Below are positions 45,162 through 55,938 of a DNA stretch of 64,000 nt, piece by piece (positions within the stretch are counted from its first letter, which is position 1; the number at the start of each line of letters is the position of its first letter). Source of the stretch: Polytrichum commune (taxonomy: Eukaryota; Streptophyta; Polytrichopsida; Polytrichales; Polytrichaceae); NCBI GenBank assembly GCA_950295325.1, contig OX485807.1, forward strand, positions 8,399,001 to 8,463,000, in the 5' to 3' direction. Position numbers and translations under genes: made by a program. The notes below the pieces were generated by a model, which searched no databases, was not told the origin of the DNA, and saw only the letters and a list, made by a program, of their open reading frames with translations.

Positions 45162-48100
45162 GCCCCGTCACTGAGGCGTTGTGAATGAGCCTCTTGATTT
45201 CGCGAGCATGGTGCATCCGGACCGTTGATCCACCAAGGCCCATCCAAGGGCCTCAATGATCCTAGGTGGGGAGGGGGTGGGGGTGGTGCTTGCCACCAAG
45301 GCGGGGTGGGGCCGTGGGCCTCATGTCTTTTTTCGGGGAGGCCGGCTTTAGGGTGGTGTCGGGCCTAGTGGCTAGGCGGGCTCGGTGGGCTAGGTAGGCT
45401 AGGCGGCTAGGTAGGCCTACTTACTAACTAACTATTTGGTTTTCCTTACTCTACTTACTAAATAACTAGTTGGTTTTCCTTACTCTACTTACTAAATAAC
45501 TAGTTGGTTGGTAACCCTTACTCTACTTACCAAATAACTAGTTGGTTACCCTTACTCTACTTACTAAATTACTAGTTGGTTACCCTTACTTGCTAAGGGC
45601 CACTTCACACACGAGCCAAGAGCCATCACCGTGAAAGCCCACAAGATAGTGTCTAAAGGCCGTCCCAAGACACCTCCAAAATCATGTAGTGCGGTCACGG
45701 ATCCTCAAGTGTAGTGTGAAGTCATATGTACCGGGCCCTCAACCAAATGCTATTTCATTGAATTTCTATTCATGCGGGTCCTCACACATGATAAAATAGA
45801 ATAAACCAACGGTTGTGAGCGTTCGGAATGCGATGGTCTCCCAATTTTGTGTTAGGCCTACCTCCAAGATGTGGTTTTTGAAAGTAGTCCAAGTGACCAT
45901 GAAACGTGACCCATTTGATGCCATGTAGGAATCAATGTAGACTTTACATCCATCTTGGATTCACTTACTATGTTGGTCCTTTGAACGTAATGTGAAGGAA
46001 ACTTGGACCGGCTCCGCCTTTTCCACCAATAAGAGTGCTCAAAGTGTAAGGGTCACAAGCTCTCAATCTCGTGTGTGAAGTGGCCCTAAGTGACAAGGGA
46101 TGGCTAAGGCTGGGTCATTTCTTTTACGTGAGTATACATGAATTTACACTTCAAAGCAATGTGGGCACTTCCAACTTCCCCCAACATTGTAAGGTAACCG
46201 CGTCTTAAACGGACATTCTTTTTTTCACCCACTTGTACTAAGATACTAGGATGCCAAACATGTAATTAATGCGAGATGATTAGCACATCCAATTTGTGCC
46301 CGTGCCCACTTTCCTCATAACTTGAGGAGCTCATGTGAATATTCTATTCACTATCAAAATGAACATTCCATAAGTTAAAACAATTACCATTTAGGCATCC
46401 CCAATTATGATATTTGTTTCATTTAGCATGGTTAATAAGTTCTCAACACGATGTCCTCTATCTTTTCAAGACATGCATTTTGGTGTCCATACCTAACTTC
46501 AAGACTTGCACATATACCACTCAAATATACATGTCCAATTAAGAAGAGTGACCACAAAAGGCCCATATACATTTGTAAATAAATGTATCATACTTAGTGT
46601 CACCTACATTACATAATCTATGTATTATGCCTATTGTCAAGCAAATCGAATATTTTCATCTGGAAATGTAATGCCTCTGATGACATTACCATTATGTTGT
46701 AATTCTATGCTATATAATTGTGGATAGTCTCCCTCCTTGCAATGGTTGTAACATGATAGCCTACCAATATACCATTTGTTTGTTTCGTCATTGAAAACCT
46801 CCACCAATTTTCCAACCAATGACCCATCAATGCCAATTGTTCCAAATTCTAACTCGCCTCTAGTCACTTGCGAAGCACAATTCCTACATGAGGTGGAATC
46901 ATAACTAGATAAAATGATATTATAGTCTCCGCACACACGACATTTTTGCTTGAAAACCTTTGGAAATTGTACGCGCTTTCGTTTTCGGGCAACATTTTGT
47001 CGTTGGTGTTTTTCCCTTGTATTATTTGGCCTTTGTAAACCTTGTGTACTTATCTCGGTTGTAGTAGAAGGTTGGGTCATATCATCTTCCATGGTGACCA
47101 TTGTGTCCTCTCCCCTCCAAGGCCTCCCATGACCAAATCTTGTCCTAGTCACATGAGTTTGGATAGAAGAAATATTAGTTCCTGCACGAGGTAGACTAAT
47201 TGCTTTGGGTGTAACCCTAGGATTAAATATTGATTTCGTAGTTCTCCCGAACACCTTAACTGCTTTATCCAAGGCATCAAGTTGTGGTTGAGTTAGTAAA
47301 TCAATTTTATCTCGCATGAAAAAATCACGCATAGTGGCTTGAATCCTATCATTTATGGAATCAATAGTAATATTAGTCCCTTGACTAACTTGGGTGCCCA
47401 AATCTTCCATGGGTTCATCTTCCAAAGATAATGGAAGCATACTGACATTTGCATCATTACATATTATGTCCTCTTCACCTTCAGCCTCCGTAACTACCTC
47501 TGCAAAACAAATAATTTTACGACCAATAACTTAAATCATAAGGTAATTTAATAAATTATGCAATGTCTATATCTCGATATCAACCCATTCTATACTTATA
47601 TATCAAAGTTTCCCACATATCTCATTAAACGGCCACAAAAACTCTACCACTCGTGTTAACTACGTTAACATTCTCATTATATGTAGCTAATCATTTTCCA
47701 ATTCCAAATAATACCTAGTTTGTATATGAGTTGAGTTTCTGACATACCTATTGGATTTCTTTCTTCGTCGTCAAATAATGTGTTATTTTTTATTGACCTT
47801 CCTGCTTCAGTTGAAGCTTCAACCTCAAAATTTTCATGTACATCATGTAAAAATCCCTCTTCGTTCGATGATAGTAATATCTTCAAATGTTTTAACTCTC
47901 ATATTTTAAATTAACATGAAGACTTGGAGGTGTCTTGGGACGGCCTTTACACACTCTCTTGTGGGCTCTCACAATTTCACGGTGATGGCTCTTGGCTCGT
48001 GTGTGAAATGGCCCTTAGCAAGTAAGGGTAACCAACTAGTTATTTAGTAAGTAGAGTAAGGGTAACCAACTAGTTATTTGGTAAGTAGAATAAGGGTTAC

Positions 48101-48457
48101 CAACCAACTAGTTATTTAGTAAGTAGAGTAAGGGTAACCAACTAGTTATTTAGTAAGTAGAGTAAGGGTAACCAAATAGTTAGTTAGTAAGTAGGCCTAC
48201 CTAGCCGCCTAGCCTACCTAGCTGCCTAGCCCACCGAGCCCGCCTAGCCACTAGGCCCGACACCACCCTAAAGCCGGCCTCCCCAAAAAAAGACATGAGG
48301 CCCACGGCCCCACCCCGCCTTGGTGGCAAGCACCACCCCCACCCCCTCGCCACCTAGGATCATTGAGGCCCTTGGATGGGCCTTGATGGATCAACGGTCC
48401 GGATGCACCATGCTCGCGAAATCAAGAGGCTCATTCACAACGCCTCAGTGACGGGGC
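45162..48457. mobile_element. 3.3-kb long-TIR element carrying a spliced gene
   Basis: The arms are 45162-45679 and 47925-48457, about 520-530 bp each and nearly identical when inverted, starting GCCCCGTCACTGAGGCG. Flanks CAGGCTTA (45154-45161) and CTGGCTTA (48458-48465) match at 7 of 8. Each arm holds a run of 35-39 bp units (TTACTAAATAACTAGTTGG). Long arms with an 8-9 bp TSD fit a Mutator-like element. The interior holds a two-exon gene that is not an obvious transposase, so the element resembles a Pack-MULE. A dispersed family D fragment lies at 46200-46570. Confidence 0.8.
46637..47886 (-). CDS. Cys-rich protein with C-terminal Tudor/SH3-like stretch, two exons
   Basis: Reading the minus strand, exon 1 is 47886-47748 and exon 2 is 47499-46637. 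The junctions are CCAATAG|GTATGTC and TTGTTTTGCAG|AGGTAG. Phase 1 is preserved and the product is 333 aa. The N-terminal half is acidic (EEDIICND, SLEDEPMEDLG) and the middle is basic (RKRKRVQFPK). Then comes a possible zinc site, CRVCGDY then CRNC (spacing C-x2-C-x13-C-x2-C). The C-terminal 60 residues, from VGKLVEVFNDETNKWYIGRL, resemble a Tudor/SH3-type barrel by pattern only. No catalytic residues were seen. It lies wholly inside the long-TIR element, so it is either a captured host gene or an accessory transposon gene. The structure is intact. Confidence 0.65.
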
Positions 48458-48465
48458 CTGGCTTA

Positions 48466-48810
48466 GTACACATTTTCTATTATAAACATGAAGCGGGAAA
48501 TTATGTCAAAGGGTTTGAACTAACGTCTAAATGGTAAACAAGCGAGAAAGGTATCCAAAGAGGTTGCAGAGGGAACGGAGGCAGACAATATAAAGGGCGA
48601 GAGCCCCCAAAAGTCGGTATTTTTTTCTCATCTCTCGCTCCTTAAATTGCAGCAAGTTCTCTCGCTTGGAGCTCTATTGCAAGGTTAGTCCACGCTAGCA
48701 TTCATGAGCAAACAATCACAACATCCATCCACAAGTTTAATTTCCCCACCGAGCTTATATTTAAAATATTCCATATTCCTACCGTGTTAGATGGCGGATT
48801 TTACGGATAG
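48466..48810. other. no gene recognised
   Basis: This short spacer between the long-TIR element and the satellite shows no supported exon. GGATTTTACGG next to the satellite border recalls GGAATTTACGG beside the 37.5-kb array. Confidence 0.45.
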
Positions 48811-48832
48811 TTTGGGTCGGTCGACCCAAACC

Positions 48833-49459
48833 CACGGGTAGATCACTTAGTGCATTCTAAAAATGACGTGCGGCATAATACAGAGAGGATTAAAATCATT
48901 TGAAATAAAAATTATAAAGGGATTCCAAATAATGAAGGGGCCATTAAATGTAGGCAATCCCATTATAAGTAAATTAGATGGACATAAAACGTGGGCCATT
49001 ATTTTTTTGTAAAATTAATATAGGGGCTGAAGATAAGGATCCTAGAAGGTATGTTTAGTATGGTATGTATATTTGTGTTGGCATCTCTTATGTGTTTTCA
49101 TCATAACAATGTTTGCAATGATATTACTTTGCTATGGTCTCCTATGTGTTTTCTTCATAACTTTGTTTGCAACGCTATTGTTGTTTGCACCCTTCTTTGT
49201 TTCCATGCTTTCCCTCAACACTCGTCAATTGCGTTAGGAAGTAGATTAGCTTTTATTACTTAAAAAGAATATAGAGTACAAAAAATCGCAGTGACTTGGA
49301 CAATATAAGTAATGGAAGGGTGCAAACAAATGGGCCATTTTTGAAATTTAAGTAATTACATGGAGGCTTTAATTCAACCCTTGAAGGTAAATAGCCCCAA
49401 AACAAAAAAACCCCAACCGCACATGGTGCACAAAAATGCCTTAGAGTGATCTACCCGTG
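48833..49459. mobile_element. 627-bp TIR transposon, related to the CTCGGGG family
   Basis: The left end is CACGGGTAGATCACTTAG, with ACGTGCGG 34 bases in. The right end, reversed, is CACGGGTAGATCACTCTA, with ATGTGCGG at about 36. The flanks CCCAAACC (48825-48832) and TCCAAACC (49460-49467) match at 7 of 8. It is inserted in a satellite unit. It holds a 70-aa frame but nothing recognised. Confidence 0.82.
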
Positions 49460-49531
49460 TCCAAACCCTTTCCCACAATGGGCATGTATTGAAGATGACT
49501 ATGACCCCATTCTCACCCAACAAGGTTTGGG

Positions 49532-50838
49532 CTCGGGGAGTTCACTACGATAATATTAGAAAACAACGTGCGGGAAAATATAGGGTAATTTATATTCACA
49601 AAAGGAAAAACTTAGAATTTTCTTAGAAGTAATATAGGTGAGTATGTATGATAAATTTGTATTATAAATAATATAGGCTTGATACAAATAACGCATATTT
49701 TTAATTTTTTTGTAAAAATATACCGTAGGATTTAAGGATCCTAGGTTTTCTTTGAAATAGGGTGTCCTTTGTGTTCAGAGGCGGGAAGATTTTGGATGAA
49801 AAACTATGTCGATTCAGTTGAAAAAATGGAATGAAAGATTGATGAGGGCGGATGACGGATTAGGGTTTAGGAAAAATTGGGGGAGAACGTTGATGGAGGA
49901 TTAGGTTTTGAGAGTTTTTTTTCACCGTTCTAAGAGGTGGGGTTTGCGGTTCAGTGTTGGCGAGAGTTTTTTCTTCGACTCTGTTGACAATTTGAGAGGT
50001 GGGGTTTGTAGGCGGCGTGTGCAGGTCATTCTCTCTCTCTACTTTGAGTGGAGGTCGAATCTTCATAACGACCACACAAGTCCAGCTTTGGAACTCGTGC
50101 TTGCATGTAAGTCCCATTTCACTCCCAAGTCCTGAGTCCAGACCGTCGGTTGCCATCCGTTTAGGGTTCCCAAAGTTTTCTTCACGGCTAATCAGCAGAG
50201 CTTTCTTCTCACGTTGTTTTTTTTAATGATTTTTTTGATTTTTTGAGAGGGATTTGGAGTTGATCTACACGGCAATATGATATTTTTGGAGAATTTTGTT
50301 AGAGTTATCTGTCAACTCAAAATGTCGTGGCTGCCATGGTGCATGATCGATCTCCGTGAACATCTGGTTGCATTAATGCCCTTACAGACGTAGGGAATAA
50401 ACTTCTACATTATTGCATGGACCCTATTTTTGCTTGCTTTGTTGTTGGTGTTTTAATTGTTTTTTTACACTCAGTCCGTTGTGTTTAATTATGCATGTAA
50501 TTTGATTGAGGAACATGGGCTGATTTTGTTGTTTGAAACTGTTTATGAACACTCTTAATGTAAAACCTTGCTGTGCCTTGGATTTTGGTGACTTAGTACT
50601 TTGAATGCTCTTAAACCCTTTGGAGCAAAATCAAATAATTATAATGAACATACCTAGCTTAAAATTAGAGCTTCATCAAATTTAAAAGTAATTATAGGGT
50701 CATTTAAAAAACAAGAAATTACCAAATTATATAATAATATGGTACAAAAAATTAAGGATGGATAATTAAATACCCCTTGAATAAATACCCTTGTCACGCA
50801 CGTGTATACATATATACATGTCTAGTGAACTCCCCGAG
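49532..50838. mobile_element. 1.3-kb TIR transposon, CTCGGGG family
   Basis: The ends CTCGGGGAGTTCACTA are identical on both sides for 16 bases. ACGTGCG follows at 35-36 bases in. Perfect 8-bp TSDs GGTTTGGG lie at 49524-49531 and 50839-50846, within satellite sequence. The interior includes a GC-richer part (49850-50200) with overlapping frames. This could be captured host sequence but is not recognised. Confidence 0.9.
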
Positions 50839-51615
50839 GGTTTGGGTCAACCGACCCAAACCTTTTTTGCATAGTGGGCAGGTATTAGGGATGACTCTGA
50901 CCCCATCTTGCCCAACAAGGTTTGAGTTGGTCAACCCAAACCCTTTCTTATAGTGGGCAGGTATTGAGGATGACTCTAACCTCATCCTTACCCAACAAGG
51001 TTTGGGTCGGTCGACCCAAACCCTTTCCCATAGTGGGCAGGTATTAGAGATGACTCTGACCCCATCCTGACCTAACAAGGTTTGGGTCGGTCGACCCAAA
51101 CCCTTACCCACAATGGGCAGATGCTAGGGATGACTCTGACCCCATCTTGCTCAACAAGGTTTGGGTCAGTCGACCCAAACTTTTTCCCACAGTGGGCAGG
51201 TATTAGAGATGACTCTGACCCCATTATGACCCCAAAAAGTTTAGGTCGGTTGATCCAAACCCTTTCTCATAGTGGGCAAGTATTGAGGATGACTCTAACC
51301 CCATTATGACCTAACAAGGTTTAGGTCGGTTGACCCAAACCCTTTCCCACAGTGGGCACGTATTGAGGATGGCATTGACCCCATCCTACCCAACAAGGTT
51401 TGGGTCAGTCGACCCAAAGCCCTTCCCCCAATGATGATTATGTGTCAATCTGACGACACAATCATTACAATTGCAATGACATAATAGTTATACAAACATG
51501 TGTCAGGACTAAGTGTTCCCAAATTTCATGAAGTGACATATTTTGAATATTTTGCTTTTGGACCCTAAAACTTGTGTGCCTCTTTGACAAGGCTTTGATG
51601 TTCATGTGTGTAGGC

Positions 51616-54600
51616 ATGATGGAGGGATTTAGTGGAAGAGAGGATTGGTCCTCTAAAGACATGATCATCTAGCTATTTGCATCTGAGGATGAGCTAGACA
51701 TTGTCGGGGAGGCTACTATGGATGGCAGTGCAAAAGAAGATCATTTGGGGGGGGGGGGTCCTTCGGCTTCCGTTCCGTTATTCCCCATTGTTGAATGTGT
51801 AGGGCTTTCAAGAGCTTCATGGGTAAATTTGGAGGTGGTATTTGTTAATGACAGTGCGGTGGCTATGGCGGAGGGTATTTGTCGTAACACCCATCCACAA
51901 GATTGCATTGATAAAAACCCGCTTGGCACTGAGGATGTTGGGGTTGTCATATTGGAGTCACTCTTTCATTCCGAGGTGGATCCCACTCATAGGTTCTCCC
52001 TCCGCAGGTGGCCATTGAGGAATGTCACGATTGATGGAGTTAGCTTGCGTGATTATGAGCGACGACACATGCAAAATAAAAAAGAGCTCCAAACAAACAT
52101 GCGGCCACGCAAAGGTCAACGGAAGTACGAGACATTGGCACGTCCTACTGCGTCTGCAAATGAGTGTAAACGTCAAAGGTTGCTCAATGAAGAGTCCATT
52201 AGAGAAGTTGCCCCAAAGGATTGTTGGATGCACCGTTGTTGCCAATTGTTCCCAAGGGATAAAATGAAGGCCATCCGCAAAGAAATGTGGCTTGGAGATT
52301 TCCGTTTAAGATCCACCAAAAAACTTGATGTGCATAGGGTGATACATGTGAACGGGACATGTCGCAATGTCATCACCTTTGAAAGCATAAATGTGTATTG
52401 TACGGCATGGTACATCATTCACGGTGTGTCCAAAGAGGAATTTTATAAACAAGCCGCATATGCCAAGGAAGGCCGTCGGTCCTGTCACCATGGGAACATG
52501 AGTTTGAAGAAACCTAAGGAAGCTACAAAGCAAGTAACTGTCACTTTGGCGACCATCATTGTCCCCCTTGCCGATGCAATGCCGCACAAAACACGTACAC
52601 TTGCAACCAGTGAAAAGGTTGTGAAGAAGATTTTTCCCATAGGTACAAAATGGAAAGACATATTATTGGACGTAAATGTAGTTGGCGAGAAGGCCGATTT
52701 GGAGCCAATTTCGTTGTCAAAATTGAGTGCAATCAAGAAATCAAATTTCAGCGAATACATTACAAAAGGACGAGGCGACAAATTTGCCCAGTGTTCCAAT
52801 TGCGAGAAATTGAAGCGCCTTCGGGATGCACACACGACGGGTACCGAGTCCTATGTAGCACATCAATTAAACTATTTCAAGCACGTGAACATGCAAAAGA
52901 CGCACCGTAATAATTACTACACAAATAGAGCCTTGTCCATTTCCAGGCCCTTGGAGGTCCTTACAGTCATCCATGACAAAATAGATCATGCCAAAACAAC
53001 CTCATCATGTTTTGCAAATCAAATAAGAACCACGGATGGATTTTTTAAGCTATATGTATCGATTACAGGTGAATTTGGAAACGACTGCATCACATACCCT
53101 AAACACAACTTTGTTTGTTTTCCGTGTTGTATATGGGGACATAGATGTATACAAATGGATTATTGAAATATGTATATTAATCCTATAGGTTGGCATTGCA
53201 AGAATGATTGCACATGGACACGGTGATGCCAAGTTTGCTCATTATGCTCTCGATTTGTATCCGGCAGACTTAAATCACACGATAGGGTCATTTGCAAGGT
53301 TTTTACGTGATTTGGAAAAACCACCGTCGTATTCTTCAAGATTGTTATTTGAAAACACGGGGTCAACACCTCTATATGAAGCGGTGTTGGATGGAAAAGA
53401 TGTATGCCTACATTCGTTGCCAAAGCTACCTAGTGAACCCGTGCTCGCCATGAAATTGCCCCCCACTATGCATGTCCAATTGGATAATTGTGCCAAGGAC
53501 AATAAAAGTAGATATGTTTTTGCATATTGGTCGTTGTTGGTTGTGAAAGGTATTTTCAAGGATGTTTTTGTGTCTTTTCTTTTAGTAGGCTATACGCACG
53601 ATGATATTGATGCATCTTTTGGGCGGTGGAGCATGAAGTTGCGGGAGGAGGCTTTTCCTACAATCCCATTATTGATGAAGTCGTACATGAATTTGGAGAA
53701 CATTCCCGTCATCCCCCATATGATCGAGGAGGTGCCAGACTTCAAGGCATTTATAGAACCTTATATTCGAAGTGGAGCTCACTTATTGATCGGACACACA
53801 AAGGCACAACAATTCCGGTTCTATATGCGGGGCGATGGTGTCCCCGCTATGCAATACAAGTTGTTGTGCATGACACAAGACTGGAGTCCACCGGAGGGTC
53901 TCCTTGTGTGGCGCGTTGATGCGGATGGAAAGACTATGTTATCGAATAGGGAGCCTAGGCCTTGCAAGCCAATACCCATGAAGAATTTGGAGGATATTGT
54001 AAAAGGCATATCAGGCTTCATACAATATTGGGAAAATTTGAAAATAGCGGATGTTGGTGGATCATGTTGGCATCGTTACGGGAGGTGGATACATTACTTG
54101 AGACGTGTTCGTGTCGCCTTCGCAAACCTTCACCAAGATACCTCCCTTATTTTAAAGCATGGATTTTGGCCACAAACACGTGTCGATGTACAAGCTTCAG
54201 AGGCTAGTCTTTTGGGAAATGGAGAGGTTCGTGAGGAGTTTGAAGTGGACAACCATTATGTCGGGCCTACTAGTAACCGTCCCCCACCATCTTTTCGCAT
54301 TGCAGTAGATTTTCATGAAGGCTATATGCTCATTTTGCGTCCTAGAGATGAGACATATATGCAAAGCCAGTGTGGGTGGCAAAAGCTATGTCCAAACCAA
54401 ATTTTGCAAATTCCAACCCTCATTTTCGACAAATTCAAGTGGAGTTCGACGGACCGATGGCACGGAATGAAGATGTGATTCGGCATTACACGGGCTGGGA
54501 TACAAACCCTAACTTTCGGTGGAAGGTGGATTCTGAGCACAGTCCATCTTGGATAGAAACAAATTCCATATTCATAGCATGGAAACCACTGAAAAATCAT

Positions 54601-54642
54601 AGTGGATCAATGTCCATCCCTCAAAAATACAGTGTTGAATGA
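51616..54642 (+). pseudogene. DUF7869-like transposon protein, two exons, decaying
   Basis: The main frames are 51718-53166 and 53204-54478. Exon 1 has a Cys pair (FAQCSNCEKL) and ends at 53068 (ATTACAG|GTGAAT). Exon 2 starts near MIAHGHGD. Conserved features are HDKIDHAK (D420 and D423 from the 51718 ATG), VQLDNCAKDNK (D94 of the second frame) and THDDIDASFGR (D133, D134 and D136). This Asp pattern suggests an RNase-H-like nuclease fold; that is inference. Four defects are visible. An in-frame TAG lies at 51670, after an upstream ATG at 51616. A 12-G run lies at 51747. The acceptor reads CAA not CAG before GA-ATG (53199). A frame change near 54370 moves the C-terminus to the frame ending at 54642. 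Similar proteins are repeated in non-flowering plants and some animals and are probably mobile; their biochemistry is not established. Confidence 0.7.
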
Positions 54643-55841
54643 GTATAATTGACAACCTTGCTCGGATCGAATAAAAAACATGTCATGTTGAATGAGAAGT
54701 TGGTAGAATTGTGTTATCATAATAATTATAGTTTCATATGTAACTATAGTAGACACATATTAATCATATGTGTGCTCCTCAAAATAGGGGTAGAGTGTGG
54801 GTTGAACTTAAGAACGCTCCAACTCCATTGGGGTTGGATGAATATCCATATATAATATTTCATAACAAATGTGAACTTTATTTTATTATTCTGTTTGGGA
54901 CTAAATTGTTGGGTTGAATGAATATGCATTTTTTGCACGACACTTCTAAGGTCGTAGTATTAATATTTTACTTCACATGCTAATAATAGACAACATTCTA
55001 TATGATTTCTTTCGTGAGGTTCGTTTCAAGTGCTCTACCCTTGTGGTTCTGTTGGTGAAGTTGGTTTCAAGTGCTCTACCCAATGTGCTTATATCGGCCA
55101 ACCACTGATTTTGGGATATTAAATTGATGTCATATTTGAGATTGTTGATAATATAATTTCGGGCGAATTCATGTTGTTGTGGTCCATATATTAATTTGAA
55201 ACAAGAGAAAATCTCAAATCAACAAATATAGTGTTAATTATGGTTATTTATACTTTATTACATGTAATCACGCTTAAACTGGTTTGAATGTGTATGAATT
55301 ATACTTGTGAAAGTAGAAGACATTACCTAAACTATTACAAAATATACATACTAAAATCAACACATTTAAGTTTCATTTTAGAATGACAAAGACCCTTTCA
55401 AATGATAAGTCACAAAGATTATAACCTCAATGCTAATGAAGATTTTGTAATGTATTTGACTTCCAAGTTAATGACTTCCTTTATTGCCAATTCACTTCAG
55501 GAATGAAATCTTAATCAATTGCTTATTTACTAAGTGGAAAGTGCACATATATATTGGATTTAGGACCTTGAAAGCGAAGTGCACTCAATATGGGACTTGT
55601 GGACAAATGGCCTTCAAGAATGCAAGGGCGATGCCTTTTTCAAAGTCGGGCAGGGCAAGTAATAATTTTTAGTCGTGTTCTAAAAACCTTGGGTTTTTTT
55701 CCCAGGGTTTCCCCGGTCCCTATCCACCTCCCTCTAAAAGCTTGTAAGGGGAGGTTCAATGTCCCCCTTGCTTACCTCAATTGACACAGTTCAAGAGTTC
55801 TAATCATCCTTTCTAATGTTATCCCTACTTCAAACCTCCAC
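54643..55841. other. no gene recognised
   Basis: AT-rich sequence follows the DUF7869-like gene. GGTTTCAAGTGCTCTACCC occurs twice near 55020-55080. No inverted terminal repeat matching the upstream side of the gene was found. Confidence 0.5.
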
Positions 55842-55938
55842 ATAACATTATTAAGCAATGTGTGTTCATTCATACGACATCCATGATTATTCTCGGGACC
55901 CGCATGAACGAACACACGCTGCTTATTAATGTTATGCA
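55842..55938. repeat. short hairpin repeat
   Basis: Arms CATAACATTATTAAGCA and TGCTTATTAATGTTATG pair, and extend through GTGTGTTCATTCAT and ATGAACGAACACAC. A half copy is at 26868-26918. Probably a small foldback MITE. Confidence 0.7.

Larger units (their letters stand above)
48811..51425. repeat. 80-bp satellite with GTCGAC palindrome, split by two transposons
   Basis: The unit contains TTTGGGTCGGTCGACCCAAA, then CCCTTTCCCA, AGTGGGCAGGTATT, GATGACTCTGACCCCAT and ACAAGG. About 7.5 units run from 50839 to 51425. The pieces 48811-48832 and 49460-49531 are the same satellite, separated by the elements at 48833 and 49532. With both removed, the array would be about 680 bp. It lies about 190 bp upstream of the DUF7869-like gene. 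Confidence 0.9.

Noticed and set aside
49860-50226. 75-98 aa overlapping frames inside the 1.3-kb element
   Set aside because: They are open on both strands without domain or splice support. Captured sequence is possible but cannot be shown.
51741-54600. Multiple antisense frames across the DUF7869-like gene
   Set aside because: They are short, overlap the conserved plus-strand motifs and show no domain.
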